Below, piece by piece: positions 48,400 through 61,563 of a DNA stretch of 64,000 nt. Made by a program: the position numbers and the translations under genes. Position 1 is the first letter of the stretch, and every line of letters starts with the position of its first letter. Below the pieces are notes generated by a model. It was not told the DNA's origin, did not search any database, and saw only the letters and a program-made list of their open reading frames with translations. Source of the stretch: Quillaja saponaria (taxonomy: Eukaryota > Streptophyta > Magnoliopsida > Fabales > Quillajaceae); contig CM055605.1 of assembly GCA_029379385.1 (NCBI GenBank), positions 6,855,001 through 6,919,000 on the forward strand, written 5' to 3'.

Positions 48400-51300
48400 G
48401 TGTGGTAAAGCTTAATCCATATACAAGCTTATAAATGGCTAAAAGGAAACCTTAGAATGCACTTCACTGCCTGTGCGTTACTGCATGGTAAAGCTTCAGT
48501 TAGTTGTTACAGCATAAGAAAAAATCTTTAGCTGACTTCAGAAACCAATGCCTAGTTATCTGCCTAACAACAAAGCTATATCTGATGGTCCTTTTCCCAC
48601 ATTCTTCCCTCAAAGCAGCAAGCATAAGTGACCTCTACTCTCCTGCTATCCCATGGATGACTTTTGTCCCTACTTTCAATTTGTTACAATTAAGTCCATT
48701 TAATTACAAAATGTTGCAATTGGGTCCTATAATTTCAAAATCACATCAACTGGGATCTTACCGACACCTTCCATCCTAATTAACGAATGCTAACATGGCT
48801 AATATTTTATGATATGGACAATCATGTGCATAATCAACGAATAAAATGTCACCACATAACTTGTATAGAAATTATATTAAAAAAACTCAATTTTTATTAA
48901 AGAAGAAAGAAAATTATATTAAAAATAAAAAAAATTGAAAATGAAAAGTTCATCTTCTTAACTCCTTTACCAATATCGGCAAAGGTGTTGAAGAAGTTCC
49001 AGAAGGATGTGTCATCTCTAATGGCATGGTTGACAGTACAACTAACGAGCTCCATCTCCTAGTACATTAATCTGAACAGCTGCCAATGGCTTTAAGTGAC
49101 CAAAGTACTAATTGCGTTGTCGAAGGTGAATAATTCTTCTATGTTATCAAGTACATCAGTGAGGGAAGGAGAGATTAGAATGTTAATTGATACATGTTTT
49201 GCTTTGGCATGGATGAAATCAACTTCAATGTTGTTGCAGAAAGTAAGACACCCCTTTGGATGTAATGAGAGAGCTTCAACATTCTAATGGTTGATTTCTA
49301 GTCATAAATTGCGCATTTGGAAACGAGGGTAGATGACTTTATATTTTAAAAAAATTTTCTTTTATTTTTAACACAAATTTCTCTTTTCTTTTTTTAATAA
49401 AATTTGAGTTTTTTATATAATTTTATGCAAGCCAAGTGACGACATTTTATTCGTTAATTATACCATGTGGATTGTGCACATCATAAAACATTAGCTTCAA
49501 TAATGTCCATTAAGTCAATTTGGATGGATGATGACAGTAGGGGCCCAACTGATGCGATTTTAAAATAATAGGGATCTAATTGTAATATTTTATAATTAAA
49601 GGGGCCTAATTGCAACAAATTGAAAGGTAGGGAAGAAAGTGAATTTTGAGTCAAACAATCGGAACGAAAAGTATAAAACCTTTTCTATTTTTTTTCTTTT
49701 TTCATTTTTTTAACACAAGCAATTCTAAGGGTCATTTGCATCGTGGAGCTGCAAATCCAATTCCATTAATTGTAAAAATAAAAATTAATGTTAAATTGAT
49801 TTCAACGAAGTTAGATGTGGTTGCCAGCATATTCCTCACACATACCCCACCACTTTGCAGGAATGTTCAACTTCCACGTCTAGGTAGGATCGAACCACAT
49901 ACTCACTTTCAACATTTTTTTATGGGGAAGAATATGCCATCGGGTTGTAGTAACAACTAACATCCACACGTTAACTAAGCTGTTCTTTTTTTAAATGAAG
50001 AAAATTACTTTGGCTAAACTTTCAACATCAAATAATGGATAAAATCTTCAATTCACAACGTCAAAATTCATATAGATGGAAGAATCTTCCTTTCTATACT
50101 AATGAATTCCTATAGGTTATTAAATCCTAAATATTGAATTATGATCTCCATGTTACAGTTGGCAGTGTTCTTCGGCATTACAATTTAAAAGTTAGCATAA
50201 CAATGATATATACCAATGTTCAACAACCTAACCTTTGAAAACGTGGTAGCAAGGTCATCAACATCCGAAACAGGTCTTATACCCTCACCCTGCAATGTGA
50301 AAAGGAGATTTTATTATAGAAATATGAACTCTTGCATCAAATAAGCAACAATTTAAATAACCAGTGAAGCACAAAAAGAAAAAAGAGTTGAACTAAAGGA
50401 ATGAGATATTTAGAGTGACAAAGAAGGAGAGGGAAAGAGTTCCATGAATAATCAATCATCAAAGGTTGCAGAGACATATGATTCTCAGCATTTCTGAAGA
50501 TGCCCCCAAATCAAGAACTTGACAGAAAGAGCATCAGATATAACTAAACTGACAGGAAATACACTAACACATAACAAGGTTTCATACAATGCTCAGCCGC
50601 TCGGTCAGTTTAAGTTGGAGCAAGGCATCAATGAAAATGAAGAAAATAATACCAAAGCAACCTGAAATATGTATTGTAACACTGCCAAAAACCAATTCTA
50701 AATTATATGAAATAGCATAACTATCCCACAAAAAGGATGAACATTCTAGCCTTTTGAGACTTTATGGTGAAAGGACCTTAGATTAGAAAGACACTGTTAT
50801 TTGTCAATAACTAAGATCTTATTAAAGTTTCGGGTCGAAGTCGCACTTGAGTTACCAAGAGTATCCTGAAGCACAGGAAGAAGGCAAGAGCTAAACATTT
50901 TCAAGTAGAGAGATCTAAGCCTCTTTTGCAAAAAGAAAAATCAAAAGTAGAATCTTTTAGGTCACCACTACGATGCACACAACAGTTAAAGTCTTAAGTT
51001 AATTATAGGAGGAACATATACATAAGGGTGGAAATCAGAGGGGGAGAAACAAAGAAAGAATAGTACAAATTAATAAGCTTATTTTATTTTAAATGTCTGT
51101 AAGCTATTTACAGGAAAGAAGATAAAAATAATTTTTTTTGTAAGTAAAGATAAAAAGAAATTATTACATAATCAGCTTTACTTCCAGGATTTGGGTTCTG
51201 AAAAGGAAAGGGATGTGTGTGTGTGGTTTTCAGAAGGAATCCAGGGAAACAGATTACTCGCCAAAACAGGGCAAACATTGGCTTGAAATTAATTTATTTA

Positions 51301-52751
51301 TAAAGAAAGTGGGTAAGAACAGGGGCTAAGACCAAGTAATTACAACGAAAGTTTTAGTAGGAAGAAGTTAGAAGGTAATAAAGGCAATAATAGGTAGGCT
51401 GGGTGGTGATACCACAACTGCACATAACAAGGACAATCACGTAGACACATATACTTAGGATTTCTTTGTCCCTTGTGTAATCTAATAAGAAATACAATTC
51501 TCAAGTTAGAAAATCCACAATCTACACATACAAGCAAAAAGAATAAAAAGAGTTGTCTTATTTTTTATATCTTCTCTCAAGAAGTTGATCTAATGAATCT
51601 ACGTAGCACCGTGTAAATATGCAAAACAAATGGATTAAGTTCACAATTAAATTTAACAAAAGTGCTCAAGATACACATAAATTCTATCAAATCTCACAGA
51701 AGTATACAAAATTCCTTAGGTAATAACCAACTATAACTATTAATTAAAGAAAAAGAAGGAAGATAGAAAGAGAGAGAGGGCAAAAGAAAACTATTAGGTT
51801 GACAGGAGAAATAGAACATATAACAACTTCTCTCATCTCCCATATAAGTTGCAGTCTGAAATGATATACAAACTCTTGCAATGAAAAATCATAATATTCT
51901 TTATTCCAAATTCACTATTCTAAAAAAATTCTTGATATCAAATTATTGATAACCAAATACATAACCTCATCTCTGCTGAAAAATATCTCCTCCTCATCAA
52001 ACTCGACGATGGGCAAATCATTTTCTTCATCTTCTAAACCCCCCAACTCAACTTCCTCTTCAACATCTTTACCAAAGAATGCGTATTGTGATGCATCAAA
52101 TACTGCATCTCCTGCACACACAAAGAATAAGTCAAAGGACCATTGATGCTTAAAATATTTATGACTGCTAAACACAAACAAGAGTACAAGTTGCAGGGAC
52201 AATAAATTTCACATAAACACAGAGAACCAGGACAGAAGCTCATGGATTACATTTCAATTTCCAACCAGTGCACAACCACAATTGTGTAACAAAAGTACCC
52301 ACTTCTTAAGGACAAGGATTTAATATTGAAAGTCTAACAAGTCAAGTTACCAGCTCAGTAGAAACATTTTCAGCTACCACTGCTAGTCAAATCCTAAAGC
52401 AACGATTAGAAAGCACATTCTACCTAAACGTATCGAAATACAAGGAATTCACAATGCATTCAACACTTAGTCCTTATACAGTTTATGCAAAGAAAAAAAA
52501 ATTGCGGATCTTTTTCAGTCTTAAGATCTCGTGAGCTTGTTATTCCCTTTCCCAAAGAATTGTTCTCTGACTAAAACCAATCCAGCATAACAAATTGAAC
52601 CAAGAAAACAATCCCAGCTCAAACATATATATCCTCATATACATATAAATTCAAGGAAATAAAGCAAACCTGATGATATATCCCCTAATTGCTTAAGATC
52701 CTCCGGGTTGGCAACCTCCTGAATCCTAAACCCACCACCAAAACCATCCAT
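44794..52751 (-). CDS. PAT1: PAT1-like mRNA decapping activator
   Basis: Homolog of Pat1, which links deadenylated mRNA to decapping through the LSM1-7 complex and DCP2 in cytoplasmic P-bodies. Five exons on the minus strand, 52751-52670, 52111-51966, 50289-50233, 48235-48172 and 46916-44794, join in phase to 823 residues ending at TGA 44794-44796. The N-terminus ([20 protein letters not shown]) and the following [12 protein letters not shown] are the plant Pat1 start. An acidic block ([18 protein letters not shown]) follows, then a long Gln/Pro/Ser-rich region with a poly-Gln tract, then [20 protein letters not shown] and [11 protein letters not shown], then the C-terminal helical fold ([34 protein letters not shown]). 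The start is the first ATG in frame and has a good family match. The fourth exon ends in phase 1. Introns contain a long-TIR element and a G run. Confidence 0.92.
48367..48398. repeat. Run of 32 G after a T tract
   Basis: An uninterrupted homopolymer of 32 guanines directly after a T tract of about 14, followed by TGTGTGG. It lies in the intron upstream of exon 4 of the PAT1 gene. Confidence 0.95.
48659..49641. mobile_element. Long-TIR non-autonomous transposon in a PAT1 intron
   Basis: The ends are imperfect inverted repeats of about 270 bp. Left arm: CTTTTGTCCCTACTTTCAA...TTGTTACAATTAAGTCC...AACGAATAAAATGTC...ACTCAATTTTTATTAAAG. Right arm, read reversed: CACTTTCTTCCCTACC...TTGTTGCAATTAGGCCCC...AACGAATAAAATGTC...AAACTCAAATTTTATTAAA. 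The centre (about 48,930-49,330) has lower AT content and a 63-codon frame at 49096-49287. No target duplication is obvious and no transposase is present. It resembles MULE or foldback elements, and the centre could be captured sequence. Confidence 0.6.
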
Positions 52752-54116
52752 ACTTATAATTTATAGGTCTAACAGAACAATAGAAGAAAACCCAGAAAAA
52801 CAAAAATCGCTAATTATCAAAAAATAACTAAACCCAAGAAGGAAAAAGTTACTAGAAAGCACTTAAATCCAAAAAAATCTAGTCTTTCTGCTCAGACGGA
52901 AGAAAAACAGCAGAAAAGATCTGTTCAGCAAATTTTGTACAGCAGTTCATTGCATAAATTTGATTCATCAGTAAGATTAGCAATTAGCTTGGGTTTAGAG
53001 CAGAAAGAGGAATAGAGGAACCCTAGGATAAGGATAACGATTGTGATTTAAGAGTGTCTAGAGAGAGAAGAGAGGTGACTAGTTTGTCAAAATGGTTAAG
53101 TTCCAATTTCTAATACTAGTAGTAGTGAAAGAAAGGGAATGTATTGTCGCGGTGGTGGTTTTGCTTTATGTGCAAAGGGGACAACCGAAAAGCCAAAGAA
53201 ATTTGGAAAGGAGAGGCACCCATCCGTTTATTGAAGTTTCTATATTCTTCTTCTTATTGTTTCCCAACCCAAAATAGAAAAGAAAAAGTATTTTTTTAAT
53301 AAAATAGGGATATTTTAAAATTAAATGAAGTTTATACTAACTATGTATAACCTCATTAAAACTTAAAATATATATATATATTTGAATGATTAATTGATTA
53401 TTAGAAAATATTATTTTTTAGGAATAAAAAAAAAGTAATTTCTTCGAAAATAACATATTGTTTGTGTACCTAGTTTATTTTTCTTTATTATATTTATGTA
53501 ATTTTTTTTGTCATCAAATAATGATGAGAGAAGTATAAAAAAGAGCACCCATGATTATGTGATGAAGCTAATGTAGATAATTTTTTGGTGATAGAAGTTG
53601 TTTTCTTAATGATAGAGAGGAAGGCATATACTTTGGAATTTTGGATTTTTGTTGAATATTTATTCATTTAATCTTCAGAATAGTTGATACAAGATTCATT
53701 TATATATATATCTATAGAAATAGAAAGAAGGAAGAAACCAAACTGATATTAATAAATAATTCGTTAATTGACACATTATAGTCAATATGTAATATTAATC
53801 AAACAAATTTATATACGTGTTAGAGAAATTTTAGTTTAATTGTTTAAAACAAGAATGATAAATTAAGAAATCTTATATTGAAGTTCCAACATATATATAT
53901 ATATTAAAATAACTACTTACATAATTAATACCATATGTTCCAATCTCTCTAACCCCTACTTGTTTTTTCTAGTTATCATGCAAAGAGAATGAGAAAGACA
54001 GCCAAAAGTGTAAAAACATAATAAAATGGGTTATTTAAAATAAAAATCAAAATTATGGCCACACTTTCAAGCATATATCACCTAATGCCAATTATAATCC
54101 AATGTACATTTTTAGA

Positions 54117-55560
54117 TAATTTAAACTCATATACTCAGTCACCTTTCTTTTGATTGTGAATTTTTATTTAATTTTCCACAATCGTTATATACTCAGCCAA
54201 TTTGCTCTTAATTGTGCATATTTATATACTTTTAACTTAAAACATCCTATACTTTTCTCTCATTTGTGCATAATCAATTTGGACCGACATCATCACATAC
54301 ACAGCCGATTTTATTTTAACTAGATTGACTTGGCTTCTATGCTATGCATGAATCATTTATTTATTTTTTAAAGTTTAACTTATATTCATTAATTTATTTT
54401 AAAGTATTAGTTTAGAAGAGAAAATTAGGCTAATGTGATATTAAAATATTAATTGATGTGCTATTCTATCTTACTATGTGTCATTGTGTCATAATATTAT
54501 TATCCTAACAATTATATTATATAATGTGAATTTTTAATTTCTAAATAAACATTTTGATACATAGATTTCTAATTTTAGTTTTAATTTTGAAATACATATA
54601 TCTTTTCTAATTAAGTAAAAAAAAAAAATTAAAAATTTAGCATCAATACTAATTATTGACTTGATTTAAACATAGATTTGCTCTAATTTTCACAGTTGAT
54701 AAACTCAAATAAGCAATGAAAAAATCATTCAAAGATTAGTTAAGAAATTAGTCATTATAATAATTTTTTGATATATTTCTTGAACTTAAGTAATTTTTGT
54801 TTATAAATAGAGAAAAAATAAATTAACTTTATTCATATATGTATAAGATATATTATTGTTTGTAAATTATAGAGAGTAAAAGTAAATTAAGAATTATTTA
54901 TTTAGGAAAATATTTTCAAAAGATACCAACCAAAACTGAGAAGATGAGAGATATTAGAGATAAACATGAAAAACTCTATGTAACAAAATAGAACAACAAA
55001 AATTAATAGAAATTAGATTGAAAAAGTAGAAATTTATATTTTACATAATTAACTTAGAGAAATGTGAGAGAATTAGTGGGTGATGTGGCAAAAATAATAT
55101 AATTTAAGTGAGATGAGATGAGAGAGAATTAATGAATGGTGTGACAAGATTATGTGTCAAAATATTATATAAGATGTGTCAACACAATATTGTCCTAATT
55201 CTCAAGTATCAATTATATTATATCTCATAGATTTAGCATTTTTTTATATAATCAAATCATCGTATAATTTATCAAGTTTTATTCAATTGTGCATGTGTAT
55301 ATAATTTGAATTGAAAGCATCAAGTCAATTTTTCTCTCAATCATGCATTTTTATATATTTTGAATTGGAATTGCTATATAATTAACTAATTTGTATCTCA
55401 ATTGTGCATGTTTATATAATTTGAACTCAATCGTATCAATTTCCTATGTATTCAACGGGTTTCCCATCAATTATGCATGTTTTTATAATTTTAATTGAAA
55501 TTGTCTTATATTTAAATTGTTTCCCTTTAATATTGCATTTTTTTTTTTTTTATTAGAATG
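54117..55560 (+). repeat. Interrupted degenerate tandem repeat, unit about 60-70 bp
   Basis: Units carry a core of the form CAATTGTGCATGTTTATATAATTTGAACT and a spacer such as CATATACTCAGCCAATTTGCTCT. About three units lie at 54117-54315 and about five at 55240-55560. The 920 bp between them lacks the core and may be an insertion. The units are diverged, so counts are approximate. Confidence 0.6.
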
Positions 55561-55692
55561 ACTGCAATAAAAGAATAGAAATCAATAATCGTAGCATACA
55601 CCAATATACATATAAGTTATCAATATCTATTTTTTGAGATTGACAAAATAATCCAATAGTTACTTTCAATAACTATATTAAAATGAATGATA

Positions 55693-55712
55693 TCTATACT
55701 ATTATAAAAGGG
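55693..55712 (+). mobile_element. Helitron-like 5' terminus
   Basis: TCTATACTATTATAAAAGGG after an A is almost the same as the start of the element at 27996 (TCTATACTATATTAAAGGG). No matching 3' hairpin with a CTRR end could be assigned, so only the 5' end is claimed. Confidence 0.3.
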
Positions 55713-57725
55713 AGAGATTCTTACACTCTCGTACCTCATAATAACATATATCTAATCAAACTTTTTACTAACTTCAAAACAATAACAAAAAGCTAACATG
55801 TTAATAACTGTGAACACCCTCCCTCCTCACGTATCAAATTATTTTTCTTCTCAGTATGACTAGATAAATTAAAATAGCTAATAGTTTTTTTCTCTATGCA
55901 ATACAAAAAATAATTTAATTTGAAAAACTACACTGCTAATAACTACCCGCGTTCTCTCTCAATTACCTATTAATTCATTTCTCTTTTAACCAAATATATT
56001 AATATACCTAACAATTTTTTTTTGGCAATCAATTAGAAAAAAAAATTAAAATTTTGAAAAATTATATAATATTTTATTTAAAATAAAAAGAACACCTGAG
56101 CACACACGTAATTAAACATAAATCATTAATGATTTGATTCATTTACTTACTATGAAATTATATTTAGAAATAAATCGCCAATCGTAGCCTTTACCTTTTT
56201 ACTATGAAATCTAAAAATAAACATAAATTATAAGAGATTTTGTCAATTTGCTCTGAAATATATATATATATAAATCGTCATTGACTTTTTTGTTACTTTA
56301 ATATATATGTTCAAAAATAAATGTAGGTTCTTTGATGTTTTTTTAGGTGGGTGAGGATCATTTAGATTAAAAGTATTCGTTTGATTGTTACGTTTAGACA
56401 TGTTTTGGATCGTTAGGCTTCCCTTGACCATATATATAAAAATTAAAGCATCAATGAGGAAAGACAAATTACTAGTATTATTTATATTAGAAACATGTCA
56501 TATTGTGAGTGCTTTTTGCCAAAGATAAGAAAGAGTTTTTCTTACAAAGTTTAATTAAAATATATAATAAAGTAATAACTGATAGGTAAAATATTGTAAA
56601 AATAATAAATTATTTATTATACATTACTAAAATTATAACCTCTATTAAATTTATCGAGATAACAAGATTATTAATTGCCATTGAATTTTACATGTATGGA
56701 TGCATGTATCTGGTCTTGATGCAATCTGTACAAATAGGGGCCATAGGACACCCTCTATACAGTGTCCCCAACTGATACTGAACATAAAACTCCGCAGCTA
56801 CAAAATAAAGTCTGCAGAACATAATCTTTATTCCACTTGTTAATTAGTTACTACTATTTATTTTTTATTACTATTAATTAAATCTTTAAATTATTTTATA
56901 AGCGATCGAAAGTCATTCTCAAAATTTACTATAACTATTTAAATTTTTAACTTGGCATAAGAAATTTCTTTGACATCAATTAAGGTGGATTAGAGTTTTC
57001 AGTAATTGTAATCAAGAGTGTGACCATATTAACAAGAAATCAAAAACTCATTCTTACAGCTCACTAATAATTTAAACTTTTATATTACGTAGTCATTACT
57101 TATATAACAAAAAATATATCAAGGTTTTCAATCAATATTGTCTCTTGCTCAAGGAATTAGCTCTAGAAGAACTAGAAGAATCATGTCAGAAATTGCAATT
57201 AATTAAGCTTCAAATATGAAGCAGCTAGCAAACCTTATAATGACAAGTAGCAGTAACTAGTAACAAACTTCTTAACCATGCTTCTAATCCATAATAATTA
57301 AATACATTAATGTAGCATGATTACATATATATGCAAATATTTCTTCAACAACTATTTAAATTAAAAACAAACAAAAAGAAAACGTATTCTAAATGCTTAT
57401 ATCTAGCTATTATACCTTATCCAATGTTTGTAACCGAACATGGCCTCCAATCCTATATGTCTGCAGTTAAGGCTAAACTTTTACAAGTTCCAATTTTTCA
57501 CCAAATGTAAGGACCATGTGGAACGAGTGCGGCTCCATAACACAATGTAAATGTTGGCAGTTATTATTATTATTTTTTCGCCATCATTGACCAATTTATA
57601 CTCATCTTGACAAACCATCTTTCAGTCTAATTAATTATTTTATACAAGACACTTTGTCTAGTTTTGTTTTTTGAGCAGTCAATGAGTTTGGATTAGAACC
57701 AATTTAGAAAAAAATTGTTCAATTA

Positions 57726-58088
57726 GGGCTAGTTTGATTTAACGTTTGAAAATCAATATTTTGGATAATTGATCTTACTAGTGAAGATTATGAAAGAATT
57801 AATTTTAGCATAATATATTTTATGTTTGGTTAGTTATCCAAAAAAAGATTTTGAATGATAAAGATATTTTCAAAAAAAAATTGGGGTATTTTTGTGAAAA
57901 ATTAGTATAAAAATTGTATTTTGTATTTTGTTATAAGTGTGTCATTGAAAAGTTTCACATGAGTTACTTCTAAAAAATAAACTAAAACTGTGTTGGGCGT
58001 TTGACCAAAATTAATCTTTAGTTTTAACTTAACATGCTATTATATAAACTGAAAGTGATTTTCAGTCCAAACACCAAACACATGTTCC
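57726..58088. mobile_element. MITE-like element (putative)
   Basis: The left end, GGGCTAGTTTGATTTAACG then TTTGAAAATCAATATT, is an imperfect inverse of the right end (reversed: GGAACATGTGTTTGGTGTTT then GGACTGAAAATCACTTTC). About 363 bp, AT-rich, without a gene. The target duplication is not clear. Confidence 0.35.
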
Positions 58089-58613
58089 AAATACAAAATC
58101 AAACTGGCACTTAGTTAAATGTACATCATCCATGTTATAACTAACTAAAAATTTATAAGAATTTTCTTCTTATGATCTTTCCCTTTTTTAAATCTCATCT
58201 AAAAAAGTGAATAAAATAATATATTTTCTTGATCATCGTGTCATCCCTTCAAAAATGACTTAAAAGGCACACAGTTTATCAAAATTGAAAACCATGGGCT
58301 AATTTTCCTATGGGTGTTTCTGGTTAGTGACAATGCCTTGGTTGTGTGCCTTGTGTCCTCTACTAGTAGTCACTATAAAAGATGACACAAACGTACAAAT
58401 TGTTAAGTTACCAACAGACCCCACATATATATTCTAGGTTCAATATTTATCAAGCAACTCGAAACGACAATTCAAATATATAACATGTTTGACAGTGTGT
58501 TTATCAAGTTTCCTATATATACACGTCCCTCAGTTTTGGACATGCATTTAAGCTTTTATACACAAATTTCCTATCTATTTGAAAATCTCCTGCTCTCAAC
58601 TTTCTTTCAAGAA

Positions 58614-59240
58614 ATAAAGAAGATCAATTTGATATTAAGGAAGTACAAGAGCTTGTCAAGGCTGAAGAGTTTTAGATTGACAATGCAATTTTTTTTTATA
58701 TTGATTTGCTCTATAAATAGAGTCACTAAGAGATAGTGTTACATTCAAAGTACAGAGTATTCAAATTTCAAATATCATAATTTATCTAATCTAATGTATT
58801 CAAATTTTAAAATGGCAGAAGCTATCTTATCTAGCCAATTGATTTGGACGAGGTTGTTCAGTAGATGACAACTCCTTTACAAAGGCGGACGAGGTTGTTG
58901 GGTAGATGACAACTCCTTTACAAAGGCAACTAGGAAGATCTTATTCAAGGTTGAATTCCACAAAGGATGAATTATGGGAAGAACAAGAACATAATGAAAC
59001 TGTATTAGTCAGTAATGCGAGGAAACGGTATGTGATTAGCTCTAAGTATTTGCATCATCCTCTCCTAAATGCACTAATTGATAAGTCTAAGCAGAAGGCT
59101 AGTGAGGATGATGATCAAGTTTTGGTGGTGAAATGTGAAGTTATTCTTTTGACCATCTCTTGTGGATGCTAGAGAATGCAGATCCTAATTTTAGTTCAGA
59201 GTCTTTAGAGGAATTAGCTGAGCTTTATTATGTGTTTTGA
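58614..59240 (+). pseudogene. Disrupted SAUR auxin-responsive gene
   Basis: The relic of a small auxin-up RNA (SAUR) gene in two pieces. The first, 58614-58661, reads KKINLILRKYKSLSR after a codon ATA where relatives have ATG. The second begins at 58928 with QLGRSYSRLNSTKDELWEEQ and runs through RKRYVISSKYLHHPLLNALI and VLVVKCEVIL, the SAUR core. Between them are 266 bases of unrelated sequence including a 41-bp tandem duplication. Near 59146-59150 a T is missing: the other frame goes on FDHLLWMLENADPNFSSESL and ends at TGA 59238-59240, as in intact SAURs. An 88-codon frame from ATG 58906 covers only the second part to the frameshift. Lost start, insertion and frameshift together argue for a pseudogene. 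Confidence 0.75.
58846..58927 (+). repeat. 41-bp perfect-to-near-perfect tandem duplication
   Basis: Copies at 58846-58886 and 58887-58927 read GGACGAGGTTGTT[C/G][A/G]GTAGATGACAAC and CTCCTTTACAAAGGC. They differ at only two bases, so the duplication is recent. It lies inside the disrupted SAUR relic and creates two ATG codons. Confidence 0.9.
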
Positions 59241-60878
59241 GGCTTCAAATTCATTATGTTTTGGATTCCAATTTTGGTTCAGAATCACCCAATTATGAAA
59301 GAATGTTTGATTAGAAAGTAACTACAAAAACCTGTGCTAGTATTATTTTGGGCTTTGATTATGATTTCTGGTCTACAACTTCTAATAGTATTATCTTACA
59401 TTCTCCTTTATTTTTGTTTTGTTTTGTTTTATAGCGAAAAACAATGCTCGAAAATGGTAAGATTTGAATTTGAAATCTTGATTTTGCTGATTTAATGGTT
59501 TAAAAAATTATGATAGAAAAAGAGTTAGTTTTACTTTTAGAAAAACTTAATTTGTAATCTTGACCTTTGGAAAAATAGGAGGCAGTGACTGGTGTAGAAA
59601 AAAGTATTTCCTCCTTACCAAATAGTTTTTGCTAAAAGCTCAACTCTGAATAAAATCCCAACCAAACAGAGGTTTTTTTTATTAAAATTGATACTACTAA
59701 ACCACCGTTATTTTGGGTAGAAATGACTGGCAATCTGGCATACTTTTATATTGTTGAATGATAGCTAGAAGATCCAAGGATGTTGGTATGGTGGAGATTT
59801 TTTGATTTTTTAAAAGTATCTTCGCACTTTTTGGATATGAGTATAATTTAGTTTGAGATAAGTGACTGCATCCTATAAACGTATTCTTCTATGCTTGAAC
59901 CCATAATATTAAAAAGACCCGTATAGTGTAGATTTTTTTATTCTCTAAATTGGAATATTTTGTCGGTGAAACTAACAACTTAATGGGATTGGACAGGTAA
60001 GGGTTATAACTTGGTGTTGAAAAAAATAAATTAAAAGGCCCCCTCTATTAATTATATGCTGGTTTTGTTGGCAATACTTGCAACAATGCTGGACATTGTA
60101 CAGAGTTTGTGGCCCAAAGAAAATAATCTGCATTTATTGTCTGAACATGGGTTGGACTTGGGCTGGCTGCCTTGCCATACTTATTATCAATTAGTCACTT
60201 GATTGTGTGATGAATTAGGTGATGAGGGAAGACATTTTGAAAGTGAAAACCAAATTGGATATCAAGGGTTGAATTCCAATATCCACTTTCTTAGCCGAAA
60301 AAGGAATTCCAATATCCACATGCTTGTGGATTTTTTTTTATTTTGAATTATTTCTCTTTTATGTGTATGTTGTTGATTGTTGAATTACTAATTCATTGTA
60401 TTATATAGTTAATGTAATTACTTCTACAACAAAATAAAAATGACGAGAATAAACGAATTTGAGTGTTTGTGTATATATGTTTTTTTTTTTTTTTTTTTTT
60501 TTTTGGTCTTTATAAAAGTTAGCATGTAACTTGTACAAAAGTATGAATTTTCGTTTATTTTATTTGGAAATTTCCACTTCTACATGCATTTTATTTAGAA
60601 AGTGAAGCATATAAAGTGTAATAACTAGTTTTATAAAAAAAGTCACCCAAATCTTATATAAATATCTAAAAGTAAAGTTAATTGGAAGATGAAAAGTCAA
60701 ATGAATGATTGGATTTAGAGCAATTTAGGGAAGGAAATTGATAGAGAAACAAATAGCAATGCTGTGTGCACATACTTTTCTTTACACAGATAAATTCATC
60801 AAAGCTAGTTATAAATTTTTTATAACGCACAACAATAATTTATCAATTACTTATGAAAAATTTACCATGAGTTTTCAT

Positions 60879-61563
60879 GTTTGTTTGGATATGATGAATT
60901 AGAATTAGAATTGCGAATTTGATTATCTATTTGAATTTTTAATTTCGTACATTTTAAAATTAAAATTCACAACTCTAAATATAAAATACCATTTTCAATT
61001 CTTATAGGTATGTAGCAACACATCATGTTATGTCATCGGCCACCTCCTTCACTTGTTACCGATCGTCACCCACTGACAACCTTTTTCACTCTCCATTGTT
61101 GTCACCATCTACTCGTTAGAACAATGATGACAGGATTTGCTGGAGGCTATGACCATCGTCGAGACTCATTGAATGCGACAATAACAGTAGACCCACATGA
61201 AACAAAGATAAACACTACCAAAAACTAGCATAGATGATGATCACTGTCGTTAGGACCAGTCGAATACTACATTAAACAACGTTAGGTTCCACTGCCACAA
61301 CCACCACCATACAACCGACTAAGAGATGACGAGAAACACCATTAGGATTCACCAAACGCCGTCCACCACTATTGCGACATGTTAGAGACGACGCAAACAC
61401 AGTTGAGACTTGTCAAAGGCAATTATTTATATGATTTCAATTATAATTATTTATACGATTCAGATTCATAAGTTGTAATTCTAACAAATTCTAAATTTAT
61501 AGAATTGAAATTGATTTTGCAATTTTAATTTCAATTCCATTTCTATGCATTCAAATAGGCCTT
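60879..61563. mobile_element. TIR-like element nested in the duplication (putative)
   Basis: Left end TGTTTGTTTGGATATGATGA then ATTAGAATTAGAATTGCG; right end, reversed, TAGGCCTATTTGAATGCATA then GAAATGGAATTGAAATT. The arms are AT-biased and imperfect, and the interior is rich in ACCACC/CATC-type short repeats (61240-61420). The right end also occurs in the second duplicate near 62660. Confidence 0.35.

Larger units (their letters stand above)
52752..58613. other. AT-rich intergenic region, 5.9 kb
   Basis: The first 400 bases should include the PAT1 promoter and leader. From about 53,280 the DNA is AT-rich, with a tandem repeat (54117-55560), a Helitron-like 5' end (55693) and a probable MITE (57726-58088). 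No gene was found. Confidence 0.6.
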
